A stretch of DNA of 64,000 bases, from the NCBI RefSeq assembly GCF_013358405.1, contig NZ_CP054836.1, positions 2,914,001 to 2,978,000 of the forward strand, given 5' to 3'. Of this stretch, positions 1 to 7,691 are shown piece by piece (the stretch's first letter is position 1; each line of letters begins with the position of its first letter). The translations under genes were made by a program, and so were the position numbers. The notes below the pieces were generated by a model that saw only the letters and a program-made list of their open reading frames with translations, did no database searches and was not told the origin of the DNA. This DNA comes from Oricola thermophila. GTDB taxonomy: Bacteria; Pseudomonadota; Alphaproteobacteria; Rhizobiales; Rhizobiaceae.

Positions 1-1
1 A

Positions 2-769
2 GGCTCGGCCGCCTGCATTCTCGGCGAAACGGTGCGCCAGGAGCTTTTCGGTGCCGGGGACCCGGTCGGATCGACCGTACGCATGGGACAGATATCGTGC
101 CGGGTGATCGGCCTCCTGGAAGCAAAAGGCGCATCCAGTTTCGGCCAGGACCAGGACGACGTGGTGCTGATCCCCGTCCGCGCCTTCATGCGGCGGATCG
201 CCGGCCACCAGGACGTTTCATCCATGTATGTGGCCGTGCAGCCGGGCTATTCAACGGAACGGGCGCAGGCCACCATCGAGGCGCTGCTGCGCGAAAGAAG
301 GCGCATCGCGCTCGGCGAGGAGGACGATTTCTCGGTCATGGACACGAAGGAGATCACCTCCATGCTGACCAGCATCACAGGGGTGATGACCGGATTGCTG
401 TCGGCCGTCGCGGCGATCAGCCTGCTGGTCGGCGGCATCGGGATCATGAACATCATGCTGGTGTCGGTGACCGAACGCACGCGCGAAATCGGGATCCGGC
501 TGGCCATCGGCGCGACGGAAGGCCAGGTGCTGATGCAGTTCCTTGTCGAGGCAATCGTGCTGTCGCTGTTCGGCGGCCTGATCGGGATCGCGCTGGGCCT
601 TGCGCTGGGCTATGCCGGATCGGCCTACATGAAGGTGCCGTTCTCGCCGGACTGGACAGTCACGGCAATCGCCTTCCTGTTCTCGGCCTTCATCGGCATC
701 GTGTTCGGCTATTTCCCGGCGCGGCGCGCAGCACGGCTCGATCCGATCGAGGCACTTCGCCACGAGTGA
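2..769 (+). CDS. MacB/FtsX-type ABC transporter permease, 3' part
   Basis: The gene runs in from the left edge: the frame is open from base 2 with no start, so only the C-terminal ~255 residues are present. They show the end of the periplasmic MacB-type domain ([11 protein letters not shown], then a domain ending near [10 protein letters not shown]) followed by an FtsX domain with three membrane segments. Family hallmarks are the loop [20 protein letters not shown] and the end [17 protein letters not shown]. MacB-like permeases work with an ABC ATPase and usually a membrane-fusion protein to move lipoproteins, peptides or macrolides; those partners would lie upstream, outside the window. The substrate cannot be told from this part. 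Confidence 0.9.
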   Translation, partial: GSAACILGETVRQELFGAGDPVGSTVRMGQISCRVIGLLEAKGASSFGQDQDDVVLIPVRAFMRRIAGHQDVSSMYVAVQPGYSTERAQATIEALLRERRRIALGEEDDFSVMDTKEITSMLTSITGVMTGLLSAVAAISLLVGGIGIMNIMLVSVTERTREIGIRLAIGATEGQVLMQFLVEAIVLSLFGGLIGIALGLALGYAGSAYMKVPFSPDWTVTAIAFLFSAFIGIVFGYFPARRAARLDPIEALRHE

Positions 770-841
770 ACAACACCGCCGAATTTTTGCCCGTATCGTG
801 CGATCTACCGGCGGCGACGAATCGAGAAGAAGGGGTCATCC

Positions 842-994
842 ATGGCACAGGCGGCAAAAACCATGCTCATCCTCGCCGCGTTTCTTTCGGCCAGCGGCTG
901 CGCCAACACCATCCGCGGCATCGGCGAAGACACGGCAAATGCCGTGGAAGCCACGCAATCGGCCGGGCGCAACATCATCCACGCCGCCCGCTAG
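842..994 (+). CDS. Entericidin A/B-family small lipoprotein
   Basis: A 50-residue protein, MAQAAKTMLILAAFLSASGC then ANTIRGIGEDTANAVEATQS and a short tail. It has a hydrophobic signal and a lipobox ending in Cys20 (SASGC), followed by the G-x-G-x-D motif typical of entericidins, which are short cell-envelope lipoproteins. A purine-rich Shine-Dalgarno (gagaagaaggggt) lies just before the ATG. In enterobacteria the EcnA/EcnB pair forms an antidote/toxin couple; single copies in rhizobia have no clear function. Size, lipobox and composition make the family call good; any toxin or antidote role is inference. Confidence 0.8.
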   Translation: MAQAAKTMLILAAFLSASGCANTIRGIGEDTANAVEATQSAGRNIIHAAR

Positions 995-1074
995 TCACGG
1001 GCGCGAGACGACATCAGGCCCGCCCGCGCGCCCCGGCAATTGCGGGGCATCCGGGCAGGCGATGGCAGAACCGG

Positions 1075-1311
1075 TCAGGATTTCTTCGCGCGGCTCCGCC
1101 CGCCGGCGGGGGGCCGTTTCGGCGACGGGGTTTTCGTCGCCTCGCCTTCACCTGCCGACGAGGCCTCGAGACGCAGCTTGCGCAAACGCTCGGTCTTCTT
1201 GCGGCGGGCCTTGGCTTCGGCGTCGATCATGGCGCGGGCGGTGTAGTCCGTCGCGGACTGTTTCGACTCCGCGCGCGTCGGCTTGAACAGGGGAATGCCG
1301 TTCCGGGCCAT
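1075..1311 (-). CDS. Small basic hypothetical protein after rpsU
   Basis: A 78-residue, strongly basic protein beginning [20 protein letters not shown] with a Lys/Arg/Pro-rich tail (SPKRPPAGGRSRAKKS). Its ATG overlaps the rpsU stop codon by one base (TAATG), so it is very likely translated by coupling to rpsU. The charge suggests nucleic-acid or ribosome contact, but no named domain is recognised. The tight coupling supports it as a real gene. Confidence 0.65.
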   Translation of the reverse strand: MARNGIPLFKPTRAESKQSATDYTARAMIDAEAKARRKKTERLRKLRLEASSAGEGEATKTPSPKRPPAGGRSRAKKS

Positions 1312-1571
1312 TACCGGGTCCCCGGCCTCGCGGCGTTCACAGGACGCGGCTTGCGCTTAGGGCCGGGGAGCAATCCCTCGCGTTGCGCCTGCTTGCGCGC
1401 GGCCTTGCGGCTGCGGCGAACGGCTTCCTGCTTCTCGCGGGTGCGCCTTTCCGACGGCTTCTCATAGGACCGGCGTGCCTTCATCTCGCGAAAGAGGCCT
1501 TCGCGCTGCATCTTCTTTTTCAGGACGCGAAGCGCCTGGTCGATATTGTTGTCTCTGACGATAACCTGCAT
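1311..1571 (-). CDS. rpsU: 30S ribosomal protein S21
   Basis: An 86-residue basic protein starting [20 protein letters not shown], the standard S21 N-terminus, followed by the arginine-rich helix containing [19 protein letters not shown]. The C-terminal extension ([17 protein letters not shown]) is usual for alphaproteobacterial S21. S21 joins the small subunit and helps mRNA selection at initiation. GAGGAG lies 6 bases before the ATG. It follows cspA on the same strand and is translationally coupled to the small basic gene after it. Confidence 0.96.
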   Translation of the reverse strand: MQVIVRDNNIDQALRVLKKKMQREGLFREMKARRSYEKPSERRTREKQEAVRRSRKAARKQAQREGLLPGPKRKPRPVNAARPGTR

Positions 1572-1659
1572 CGAAACTCCTCATTCACTACGTTCGAGTT
1601 GACCGGATCGGTTCTCCCGCCAGGCGGCGGGTGCGATGTCGCTCGCCGTCCGGTCGCCA

Positions 1660-1681
1660 ACGCGTCCGGGCCCGGACGCGT
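1660..1681 (-). terminator. Perfect 22-bp palindrome between cspA and rpsU
   Basis: acgcgtccggg is followed directly by its exact complement cccggacgcgt. In minus-strand RNA it would form a very stable hairpin just after the cspA stop and about 90 nt before the rpsU start. There is no U-run on either side, so it is more likely a 3'-end stabiliser, processing signal or partial attenuator than an intrinsic terminator. Confidence 0.5.
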
Positions 1682-1690
1682 GCGGCCAGA

Positions 1691-1897
1691 TCAGACCGTC
1701 TGCAGATTGGCAGCGGAAGCGCGGCCATCGCGGCCAGTTTCGAGATCGAAGGTCACCTTCTGGCCTTCGACGAGACCGCCAAGGCCGGCGCGATCGAGCG
1801 CGCTGATATGGACGAAGACATCCTTGCTGCCATCTTCCGGCTGGATGAATCCAAAGCCCTTCTGGCCATTGTAGAATTTAACAGTACCTGTCTGCAT
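1691..1897 (-). CDS. cspA: Cold-shock protein, CspA family
   Basis: A 68-residue single cold-shock domain starting MQTGTVKFYNGQKGFGFIQP. It carries both RNA-binding motifs, KGFGFI (RNP1-like) and VFVHISAL (RNP2-like). Such proteins bind single-stranded RNA/DNA and act as RNA chaperones. The start is chosen at the conserved Met-x-Thr-Gly-Thr-Val-Lys-Phe; AGGAAA lies about 9 nt upstream. About 230 bases of non-coding sequence lie ahead of it on the minus strand, room for the long 5' leader that cspA mRNAs often carry. Confidence 0.95.
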   Translation of the reverse strand: MQTGTVKFYNGQKGFGFIQPEDGSKDVFVHISALDRAGLGGLVEGQKVTFDLETGRDGRASAANLQTV

Positions 1898-2131
1898 AAT
1901 ATGTATGTTTCCTGAAAGCATATGCCGCGCCGCAAACTGCGGACACGATCCAAACATCGATAATCTGGAAAGAAATTGGCGGGTCGAAAGCGATTGACGC
2001 CGCGAAAGCCAAGCCTGGCCAAAACACGATGACCCCGTATAGGCCCTAAACACGGCCAATACAAGGCATGCCGTCACCCGCCCTGCCCGGAGCAAGGCGA
2101 AGACCACGGCCAGAGGCGCGCAAGACGGCAC

Positions 2132-3442
2132 CTAGTGGTGCGGAGCGTGCCACTCCGGCGGATCGATGTCGCGGCGGCGAATCCGCAGGGCAAGGCCGAT
2201 GGCGACCCCCACCCCGATCGCGACGGTAAGATCGACCAGCACGGTGAGAACCATGGTGAGAACCAGTAGGCCGCGGTCGGAAATCCGCACCGATGGCGAC
2301 AGACGGTTCTTCAGCTCGTCCATCTCGGCCATGTTCCAGGCCGTCAGCAGAAGAATGGCGGCAAGGGCCGGCATCGGCAGATAGTTCGCCAGCGGGGCGG
2401 CAACCAGCATGAATACCAGGATGAACAGCGCGTGGGCGATTCCGGCCACCGGCGTCCGGCCACCGGCACGCACATTGGTCGCGGTGCGGGCGATGGCGCC
2501 GGTGGCGGGCAGGCCGGCAAACAGCGCCGAAGCGGTATTGGCAATGCCCTGGGCAACCACCTCGGCATTGGGGCGGTGCTTGCCGGCCACCATGCGGTCG
2601 GCAACGATGGCGGAGAGCAGGGACTCGATGCCGGCAAGGAAGGCGATGATGAAGGCCGAGGGGAACAGTTCCACCAGCTTCTCGGGCGACAGGTCGGGCA
2701 GCCGCGGCGCGGGCAGGGACGACTGGATCTCGCCGTAGCGCGAACCGATGGTCTCGACCGGCAGGCCGAACGCCCAGACGGCAAGAGAGGCCAGGATCAC
2801 GGCAAATATGATGCCCGGCAGACGCGGCGCGAGCCGGCGCAGGAGCACGATCAGTATGCCGGTGCCGACCGTAACCATGAGCGCCGTCAGGCTGAAGGTC
2901 TCGCGTACCGCCCACATGCCTTCCATCTTGGCGACGAATTCCGCCGGAAGGTTCTCGGCCTGCAGGCCGAACGCATCGCGAAACTGGCTGACGGCGATGA
3001 TGATCGCGATACCGACAGTGAAGCCGTTGATGACAGGCTCGGGAACATGGCGGATCAGGTTGCCGATTCTCAGCCAGCCGGAAACGACGAGGATGATCCC
3101 CGCCATGAAGGTGGCCGTGACGAGACCGTCATAGCCGTGCTCGGCGATGACCCCGTAGACGACGACGATGAAGGCCCCCGTGGGACCGCCGATCTGGACC
3201 CGGCTGCCGCCGAGCGCCGAAATCACGAAGCCGCCGACCACGGCGGTGACGAGGCCTACGCCCGGTTCCGCCCCCGAGGCGATGGCAATGGCTATCGAAA
3301 GCGGCAAGGCGACCAGCGCGACTGTCAGCCCGGCGAACAGATCGCCGAGAAATGTGTGCGTGTCGTAGTCCCTGAGCGTGGTCAGGATCTTCGGCTGGAA
3401 CAACGGCCCGCGGGCCGGCTTGGAGGGTGTGTTCGGTTGCAT
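2132..3442 (-). CDS. SulP-family anion transporter lacking the STAS domain
   Basis: A 436-residue integral membrane protein of the SulP/SLC26 family. Features include the N-terminal DLFAGLTVALVALPLSIAIA, the central GGPTGAFIVVVYG, and PATGAIARTATNVRAGGRTP near residues 310-330. SulP proteins move sulfate, bicarbonate or other small anions. The usual cytoplasmic C-terminal STAS domain (~120 residues) is absent: the protein ends about 15 residues after the last membrane helix. STAS-less members exist, so this is not necessarily a truncation. The start is somewhat uncertain because the nearest AGGAGG lies over 20 bases upstream of the ATG. Confidence 0.88.
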   Translation of the reverse strand: MQPNTPSKPARGPLFQPKILTTLRDYDTHTFLGDLFAGLTVALVALPLSIAIAIASGAEPGVGLVTAVVGGFVISALGGSRVQIGGPTGAFIVVVYGVIAEHGYDGLVTATFMAGIILVVSGWLRIGNLIRHVPEPVINGFTVGIAIIIAVSQFRDAFGLQAENLPAEFVAKMEGMWAVRETFSLTALMVTVGTGILIVLLRRLAPRLPGIIFAVILASLAVWAFGLPVETIGSRYGEIQSSLPAPRLPDLSPEKLVELFPSAFIIAFLAGIESLLSAIVADRMVAGKHRPNAEVVAQGIANTASALFAGLPATGAIARTATNVRAGGRTPVAGIAHALFILVFMLVAAPLANYLPMPALAAILLLTAWNMAEMDELKNRLSPSVRISDRGLLVLTMVLTVLVDLTVAIGVGVAIGLALRIRRRDIDPPEWHAPHH

Positions 3443-3495
3443 GGCACGGCAGGATGATAAGAGGACCTCCTACTTGCGCCATCACCCTGTCGCGG

Positions 3496-4176
3496 TCAAG
3501 CGCCCACCACCGTGCCTGCCTGCGTCACTATGGCATCCATGGGCACATCATGGGGCTGTGGAAAGATCGTGGGAATGCGCGCCAGTTCGTAACCGACACC
3601 GATCACGACGGGCCTTTTCTCCATCGTGGCGAGCGTGCGGTCGAAGAAGCCGCCGCCATAGCCCAGACGATAGCCCTCGCCGTCGAAGCCGACGACCGGC
3701 GCCAGGACAATGTCGGGGACGACCGGCGCACCGCGTGCCGGGACGGGAATGTTCCAGACGCCGCGCTCCAGGTCGTCGCCGGGTCGCCACGGGCGGAAGA
3801 CCAGGGGCTGCCCCTTCGCCTCCACCACCGGCAGGGCGCTGGTACCGCCCCGCCGCAACACGGTTTCGGCAAGCGGCCGCAGGTCCGGCTCGCCGCGAAT
3901 CGGCCAGTAGAGGCTGACGATCCGGCCGGAGACATCCCGCAATTCCGCCACATGGCCGGCAATCTCTGCCGCCCAGGCCGCGCGCTCCGCGGCGCCGACG
4001 GCCAGCCGTGCAGCGATCAGCCTTTCGCGCTCGGCCTTGCGCCAGCGCATCACGTCGCGCCGCTGCCGGGCGTCGACGAGATGAAAGGATCCGTCCGGAG
4101 CCTGCACGAGCTCCTCCGCAAAGCAGGGCGACGAGGCGGGTACGCCCATGTCCCTGCCGTCCCCCCTGCCTGTCAT
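3496..4176 (-). CDS. 5-formyltetrahydrofolate cyclo-ligase
   Basis: A 226-residue protein of the 5-FCL/MTHFS family, which uses ATP to convert 5-formyl-THF to 5,10-methenyl-THF in one-carbon metabolism. Visible motifs are the N-terminal helix MRWRKAERERLIAARLAV (ATP and folate contacts), the segment VSLYWPIRGEPDL, and the hallmark LGYGGGFFDRTL near residue 175. About 42 residues precede the usual family start, including PASSPCFAEEL, an extension I recall from rhizobial orthologues. AGGAGG lies 7 bases before the chosen ATG. The bases upstream were examined for 6S RNA, which neighbours this gene in other proteobacteria, without a clear match. Confidence 0.92.
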   Translation of the reverse strand: MTGRGDGRDMGVPASSPCFAEELVQAPDGSFHLVDARQRRDVMRWRKAERERLIAARLAVGAAERAAWAAEIAGHVAELRDVSGRIVSLYWPIRGEPDLRPLAETVLRRGGTSALPVVEAKGQPLVFRPWRPGDDLERGVWNIPVPARGAPVVPDIVLAPVVGFDGEGYRLGYGGGFFDRTLATMEKRPVVIGVGYELARIPTIFPQPHDVPMDAIVTQAGTVVGA

Positions 4177-4338
4177 CGCCTATCCTCCTCTCCGAAACCG
4201 GCCACAGCATGGCAGACGCCGCCTGCTCCCGTACGCCCGGTTGCGACGCCGAGCATTGGCGATGCTCCAGCGCGCCGGTCATTACTTTGCCGCACGAAGA
4301 CGGTTTCATGGAAGACCCTCCCGGGGTCCGGCGGGACC

Positions 4339-4352
4339 TTGATGCGCATCAA
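4339..4352. promoter_or_regulatory. Perfect FNR/FixK-type box
   Basis: TTGATGCGCATCAA is a perfect 14-bp palindrome matching the FNR/FnrL/FixK consensus TTGAT-N4-ATCAA. Its centre lies about 58 bases before the start codon of the small plus-strand gene at 4404. This would place the site near -41 of a start point around 4386-4388, the class II activation position. It is about 160 bases upstream of the cyclo-ligase start on the other strand. Confidence 0.7.
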
Positions 4353-4403
4353 TGCGCGAGGAAGCCCGACGGGATTGTCTCGAACGGCAACATGGAGAGG
4401 CAG

Positions 4404-4649
4404 ATGACCAAGCCAGCAATCAGTTCGGCCGATATCCGGCGCATCTGCGGCGACATGCCCGACTGGAAAGTCGCCGCGATCCAGGCGGCCGGCGGCGACA
4501 TCAACGATCTCAAACAGGCGGTGGCATGGTCGACCGGCGACGACGAGACGACGCCACTGCGCCACCTACCTCCCGGCAGCCCGGCGGCAAGCATTTACGC
4601 CGTGCTCATCGCCGGCGAGGAGGAAGAGGATGACCGTGCCCCGCGCTAG
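4404..4649 (+). CDS. Small acidic hypothetical protein, predicted FNR/FixK target
   Basis: An 81-residue protein starting MTKPAISSADIRRICGDMPD and ending in an acidic tail (AGEEEEDDRAPR). No named domain is recognised; the DIRRICGDMPDWKVAAI stretch looks like a short helical module. The start is set by GGAGAGG four bases upstream of the second of two in-frame ATGs. The perfect FNR/FixK box upstream supports it as a real, oxygen-regulated gene. Function unknown. Confidence 0.6.
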   Translation: MTKPAISSADIRRICGDMPDWKVAAIQAAGGDINDLKQAVAWSTGDDETTPLRHLPPGSPAASIYAVLIAGEEEEDDRAPR

Positions 4650-4691
4650 CCAGTGGCGGGATGGCGTGCGTCGCGCGGCCGCAACGCGGTG

Positions 4692-5600
4692 TCAGCGGTC
4701 CGCGTCCCGGCAGAGCATGGCGATGCGGCGCTCGAACAGCTTCGGTTCGTCGCGCAGCAGGTCCTTCACGATCATGCGCACCTGTTCGTGCAGCCGCCGG
4801 GACCGCTCGGCAATCGCCGCGCGGAGCAGCCGGGTCTCGGTGGCGCCGCCAACGACCTCCGGTTCGGCGGCCATGAGCAGGCAGAGATTGGCGAGGTCAT
4901 GGTCGTCGCCGAGCGCCTCGCCCGCACGATCGGCGACCTTGGCGCGAATGGCCATCTCGCCCGGCCAGGCCGGGCGCAACAGCAGGACATGCATCCCGTG
5001 ATACTTGATGCGCTTGCGCATGTCGTGCCAGTCGGCCTGGTTCCCGCTCTTGCGCGCGGTTTCGAAGGCACGAATCGCGCGCGCATAGTTCTTCGCCGCA
5101 CCGGCAGCGAGCAACGCGATCGCCTTGCCGCGCCCCTTCGGCAGATCGATGCCGTCGAGCGCATCCATTCCCTTCATGCACTCGACAATGGCCGCGGCGA
5201 CCTTGCCGGAAAGGTCGACCTCCTCGGCAACAATGCGATCGCGCCGCTCCGCGAGACGGCCGCGCACGGCAAGCAGCGCCTCGCGGCTCTCCTCCGAGGA
5301 TTCTGACTCCAGCAGCCTGTCCATCGCCTCGACCAGCGCGGTGGCGTCGCGCGCCGCAGAAAGGCTTCCGGCGATGGCGCGCAGCCGGGCATTCTCGGCG
5401 TCGAAGAGATCCCGCTGACCGTCGCGCACGAGGCGAAACAGGCCGCGCAGGCGCTTGAACCGCTTGCGGGCATCGTGGATCGCCCGGTAGCGATCGTTCT
5501 TCCCCTTGCCGAGAACGTCGATGGCCTTGCCGTATTGCGCCCTGGCGATGCGAACGACCTCGCCGGACAGCGGCCGGCCCGGCCTGATCTCATAGCTCAT
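4692..5600 (-). CDS. CHAD domain protein
   Basis: A 302-residue, largely helical protein with conserved His, Arg and Lys residues: AIHDARKRFKRLRGLFRLVR near residues 40-60 and DWHDMRKRIKYHGMHVLLLR near 190-210. This double basic H-x2-R-K-R pattern marks the CHAD domain, which binds polyphosphate and is often coupled to CYTH triphosphatases. The start MSYEIRPGRPLS is used because it overlaps the stop of the upstream CYTH gene (ATGA), giving a two-gene operon. A role in polyphosphate binding or granule association is inference from the family. Confidence 0.85.
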   Translation of the reverse strand: MSYEIRPGRPLSGEVVRIARAQYGKAIDVLGKGKNDRYRAIHDARKRFKRLRGLFRLVRDGQRDLFDAENARLRAIAGSLSAARDATALVEAMDRLLESESSEESREALLAVRGRLAERRDRIVAEEVDLSGKVAAAIVECMKGMDALDGIDLPKGRGKAIALLAAGAAKNYARAIRAFETARKSGNQADWHDMRKRIKYHGMHVLLLRPAWPGEMAIRAKVADRAGEALGDDHDLANLCLLMAAEPEVVGGATETRLLRAAIAERSRRLHEQVRMIVKDLLRDEPKLFERRIAMLCRDADR

Positions 5601-6073
5601 GGAAGCGCGCCCTCGGGCAATCCGTGAATGGCAAGCATGGCGTTCGACCATGCGGCTTCGCCGGTCACCTCGCGGCCGATCCATTCCGGCAGAACCGGCG
5701 TATCGTTCTCGGACCGCATCTCGACCTCGGCGATCACCAGGCCGGAAAGAGCGCCCTCATAGACATCGACCTCCCAGACGAAACCGCCCGATGGAATGAC
5801 ATGCCGGACCTTCTCGATCAGCCTGCCCTGCGCCGCTTCGATCATGCGCTCGGCATCTTCCAGCGGAACGGGATACTCGAACTCGTCGCGCACGAGACCC
5901 GAACGGCCGATCTTCACCGTCAGGCGTGCGCGTCGACCGTCGGATATGCGCACGCGCACCGAGGTGGAGCCGTCGAGCGCGAGATAGGCCTGGAGTATGT
6001 GATGCGAACCTCCGCCGGCTTCGCGCCAACTTTCGCCATCAACAAGGTATTTCCGCTCGATCTCAAGGGCCAT
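5597..6073 (-). CDS. CYTH domain protein (triphosphatase family)
   Basis: A 158-residue protein beginning MALEIERKYLVDGESWREAG. EIERKYLV is the signature ExExK motif of the CYTH (triphosphate tunnel metalloenzyme) family. Further conserved charged strands include RVRISDGRRARLTVKIG, FEYPVP, WEVDVYEG and LVIAEVEM. Family members hydrolyse inorganic tripolyphosphate or other triphosphates with divalent metal. It overlaps the CHAD gene by 4 bases. The upstream region is shared, divergently, with mbfA. Confidence 0.9.
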   Translation of the reverse strand: MALEIERKYLVDGESWREAGGGSHHILQAYLALDGSTSVRVRISDGRRARLTVKIGRSGLVRDEFEYPVPLEDAERMIEAAQGRLIEKVRHVIPSGGFVWEVDVYEGALSGLVIAEVEMRSENDTPVLPEWIGREVTGEAAWSNAMLAIHGLPEGALP

Positions 6074-6136
6074 GGACCGCATTCTTCGCCAATTCGGGGT
6101 TGGAACGCAAAAAGTTTCTCCGCGACCTTCCGTCCC

Positions 6137-6164
6137 TTGACGCCGAACCGGCAATCGCTAGATT
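6137..6164 (+). promoter_or_regulatory. Predicted sigma70 promoter of mbfA
   Basis: TTGACG at 6137-6142 and TAGATT at 6159-6164 are separated by 16 bases. They match -35 and -10 elements ahead of the mbfA ATG at 6196. The Irr-type inverted repeat at 6163-6179 begins inside the -10 hexamer and covers the expected transcription start, the geometry of a repressor site. Confidence 0.6.
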
Positions 6165-6179
6165 TAGAACAGTTCTAAA
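6163..6179. promoter_or_regulatory. Iron control element (Irr box) of mbfA
   Basis: TTTAGAA-CAG-TTCTAAA is a perfect inverted repeat of two 7-mers with a 3-base spacer. It matches the iron control element bound by Irr in rhizobia. It ends 16 bases before the mbfA start codon and overlaps the predicted -10. In Agrobacterium and Bradyrhizobium mbfA is known to be repressed by Irr under low iron, and an irr gene lies in this window at about 44.0-44.4 kb. Confidence 0.85.
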
Positions 6180-6195
6180 GTGGTATTTCCCGGTC

Positions 6196-7179
6196 ATGAT
6201 CCAACGTTTCTTTTCCTCCGCCCGACGCGATTTCAAATCCTTGAGCGAGCAGGAGATTCTCGCGCTTGCCATATCCTCCGAGGAGGATGACGCGCGCATC
6301 TATCTCGCCTATGCCGACGGTTTGCGCGACTCCTATCCGAACTCGGCCAAGGTCTTCGAGGAAATGGCGGAGGAGGAGAGCACGCACCGGGCACGGCTGA
6401 TCGATCTGCACAAGAAGCGATTCGGCGACCGCATTCCGCTGATCCGGCGCGAGCATGTGCGCGGCTACTACGAACGCAAGCCGGACTGGCTGGTGCGCCC
6501 GCTGGGCCTCGAAAAGGTGCGCGCCCAGGCCGCCGAGATGGAAGCGCAGGCACACCGATTCTACCTGCGCGCGGCGCAGCAGTGCGAGGACGCGGACACG
6601 CGCAAGCTGCTCGGCGAACTGGCGCTCGCCGAGGCCGGGCACGAGGCGAAGGCCGAGGAGCTGGAGGCCAAGCACCTTCCGGACGACGTGCGCGAAGCCG
6701 AGGATTCCGCGGAACGCCGCCAGTTCATCCTCACCTATGTCCAGCCGGGCCTCGCCGGCCTGATGGACGGCTCGGTATCGACACTGGCGCCGATCTTCGC
6801 CACGGCCTTCGCGACAATGAATCCCTGGACCACCTTCCTCGTCGGTCTCGCCGCCTCGGTCGGTGCCGGCATCTCGATGGGCTTCACCGAAGTGGCATCG
6901 GATGACGGCGTCATTTCCGGGCGCGGTTCGCCGATCAAGCGCGGGCTGGCAACCGGCATCATGACCACGCTCGGGGGGCTCGGCCACGCCCTGCCCTACC
7001 TGATCCCGCATTTCTGGACCGCGACGATCATCGCCATGATCGTCGTCGTCATCGAGTTGTGGGCGATTGCCTGGATACAGAAACGGTGGATGGAAACGCC
7101 GTGGAACCGGGCGATCTTCCAGGTCGTGCTTGGCGGCGCGCTGGTATTCGCCGCCGGCATGCTGATCGGCAATGCCTGA
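6196..7179 (+). CDS. mbfA: Membrane-bound ferritin MbfA, iron exporter
   Basis: A 327-residue two-domain protein. Residues about 1-160 are a ferritin-like four-helix region with carboxylate and His ligands (SEEDDARIY, EEMAEEESTHRARL, EMEAQAHRFYLRA, LAEAGHEAKAEE). Residues about 180-327 are a VIT1/CCC1-type membrane domain with several helices (GLMDGSVSTLAPIFATAFAT, then VGAGISMGFTEVASDDG). This erythrin-VIT arrangement is MbfA, which senses iron through the ferritin domain and exports it, protecting against iron and peroxide stress. The start at MIQRFFSSARRDF is set by the promoter and Irr box just upstream. Regulation by Irr is strongly suggested by the site. Confidence 0.95.
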   Translation: MIQRFFSSARRDFKSLSEQEILALAISSEEDDARIYLAYADGLRDSYPNSAKVFEEMAEEESTHRARLIDLHKKRFGDRIPLIRREHVRGYYERKPDWLVRPLGLEKVRAQAAEMEAQAHRFYLRAAQQCEDADTRKLLGELALAEAGHEAKAEELEAKHLPDDVREAEDSAERRQFILTYVQPGLAGLMDGSVSTLAPIFATAFATMNPWTTFLVGLAASVGAGISMGFTEVASDDGVISGRGSPIKRGLATGIMTTLGGLGHALPYLIPHFWTATIIAMIVVVIELWAIAWIQKRWMETPWNRAIFQVVLGGALVFAAGMLIGNA

Positions 7180-7245
7180 CGCGGTCACCGGAAACAAACC
7201 AAGTCCACGCGCAGGTGCACATTTTCTACCGCCGAATGCCACCAA

Positions 7246-7265
7246 AAACCCGAACCGCCGGGTTT
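7246..7265 (+). terminator. Weak hairpin downstream of mbfA
   Basis: aaacccg and cgggttt form a 7-bp stem with a 6-base loop about 65 bases after the mbfA stop. It is followed by only a weak T-rich stretch (cgttc). It may end mbfA transcription, but the tail is poor. Confidence 0.35.
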
Positions 7266-7353
7266 CGTTCACGCAGGATTCACACAGTTGCGGTTAGAAC
7301 CGAACCCATAGGGACGAGAGGCAAGAAACCTCCGTTACTCGGGAAACACGAGA

Positions 7354-7494
7354 ATGGTCTATATCAAGGCACTCGAACACAGACTGCGCACCATCCGCAA
7401 ATTCATCTGGCCTGACTACAGGCCGGAGCGGCACTACATGCGCGGACCGGGACCAGCCTGCGCACGGCGACAGGGCGAAACTTCCTTTTCGTAA
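7354..7494 (+). CDS. Possible 46-residue basic hypothetical protein
   Basis: A short frame starting MVYIKALEHRLRTIRKFIWP, with an aromatic and basic composition (DYRPERHYMRGPGPAC) and no recognised family. It lies in the ~510-base stretch between mbfA and the protease gene. Possible promoter-like sequence precedes it (ttgcggttagaaccgaaccc), but the Shine-Dalgarno is weak. It may be real or a chance frame. Confidence 0.3.
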   Translation: MVYIKALEHRLRTIRKFIWPDYRPERHYMRGPGPACARRQGETSFS

Positions 7495-7586
7495 GGCGCT
7501 TCGCCCGCCAATCACGGCGGTTTCGCAGCCCGGCAACATCCTCGTCACCAGCAGCCACCCGGCACATCCGTTCCGTGCTGCCACAG

Positions 7587-7655
7587 GAAGGACCGGCCAG
7601 CTGCATGATCACAGACCCGGACGGAAATCCGATCCTGCTCGATCAGCATGTGTAA
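7587..7655 (+). pseudogene. Possible remnant of a VOC/glyoxalase-family gene (C-terminal tail)
   Basis: In one frame the last residues before a stop read EGPASCMITDPDGNPILLDQ then HV. This resembles the C-terminal strand of VOC-superfamily proteins, where MxxDPDGNxxxLxQ is a standard ending with a metal-ligand region. The open frame upstream (back to about 7416) shows no VOC-like sequence and no good start. It is read as a decayed fragment; the match is short and could be chance. Confidence 0.3.
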
Positions 7656-7661
7656 GAAAAT

Positions 7662-7687
7662 GCGGAAACGGGGGCGGCCAGCCCCCG
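7662..7687 (-). terminator. Terminator of the transglutaminase-like protease gene
   Basis: cgggggc and gcccccg (7669-7675 / 7681-7687) form a 7-bp GC-only stem with a 5-base loop a few bases past the minus-strand stop. On the minus strand it is followed by TTTCCGCATTTTCTT, a T-rich tail. Confidence 0.6.
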
Positions 7688-7691
7688 ACGG

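Noticed and set aside
4177..4403. Possible 6S RNA gene upstream of the cyclo-ligase
   Set aside because: 6S RNA neighbours this gene in other proteobacteria, but no long two-armed hairpin with central bubble was seen; the only clear element is the FNR/FixK box.
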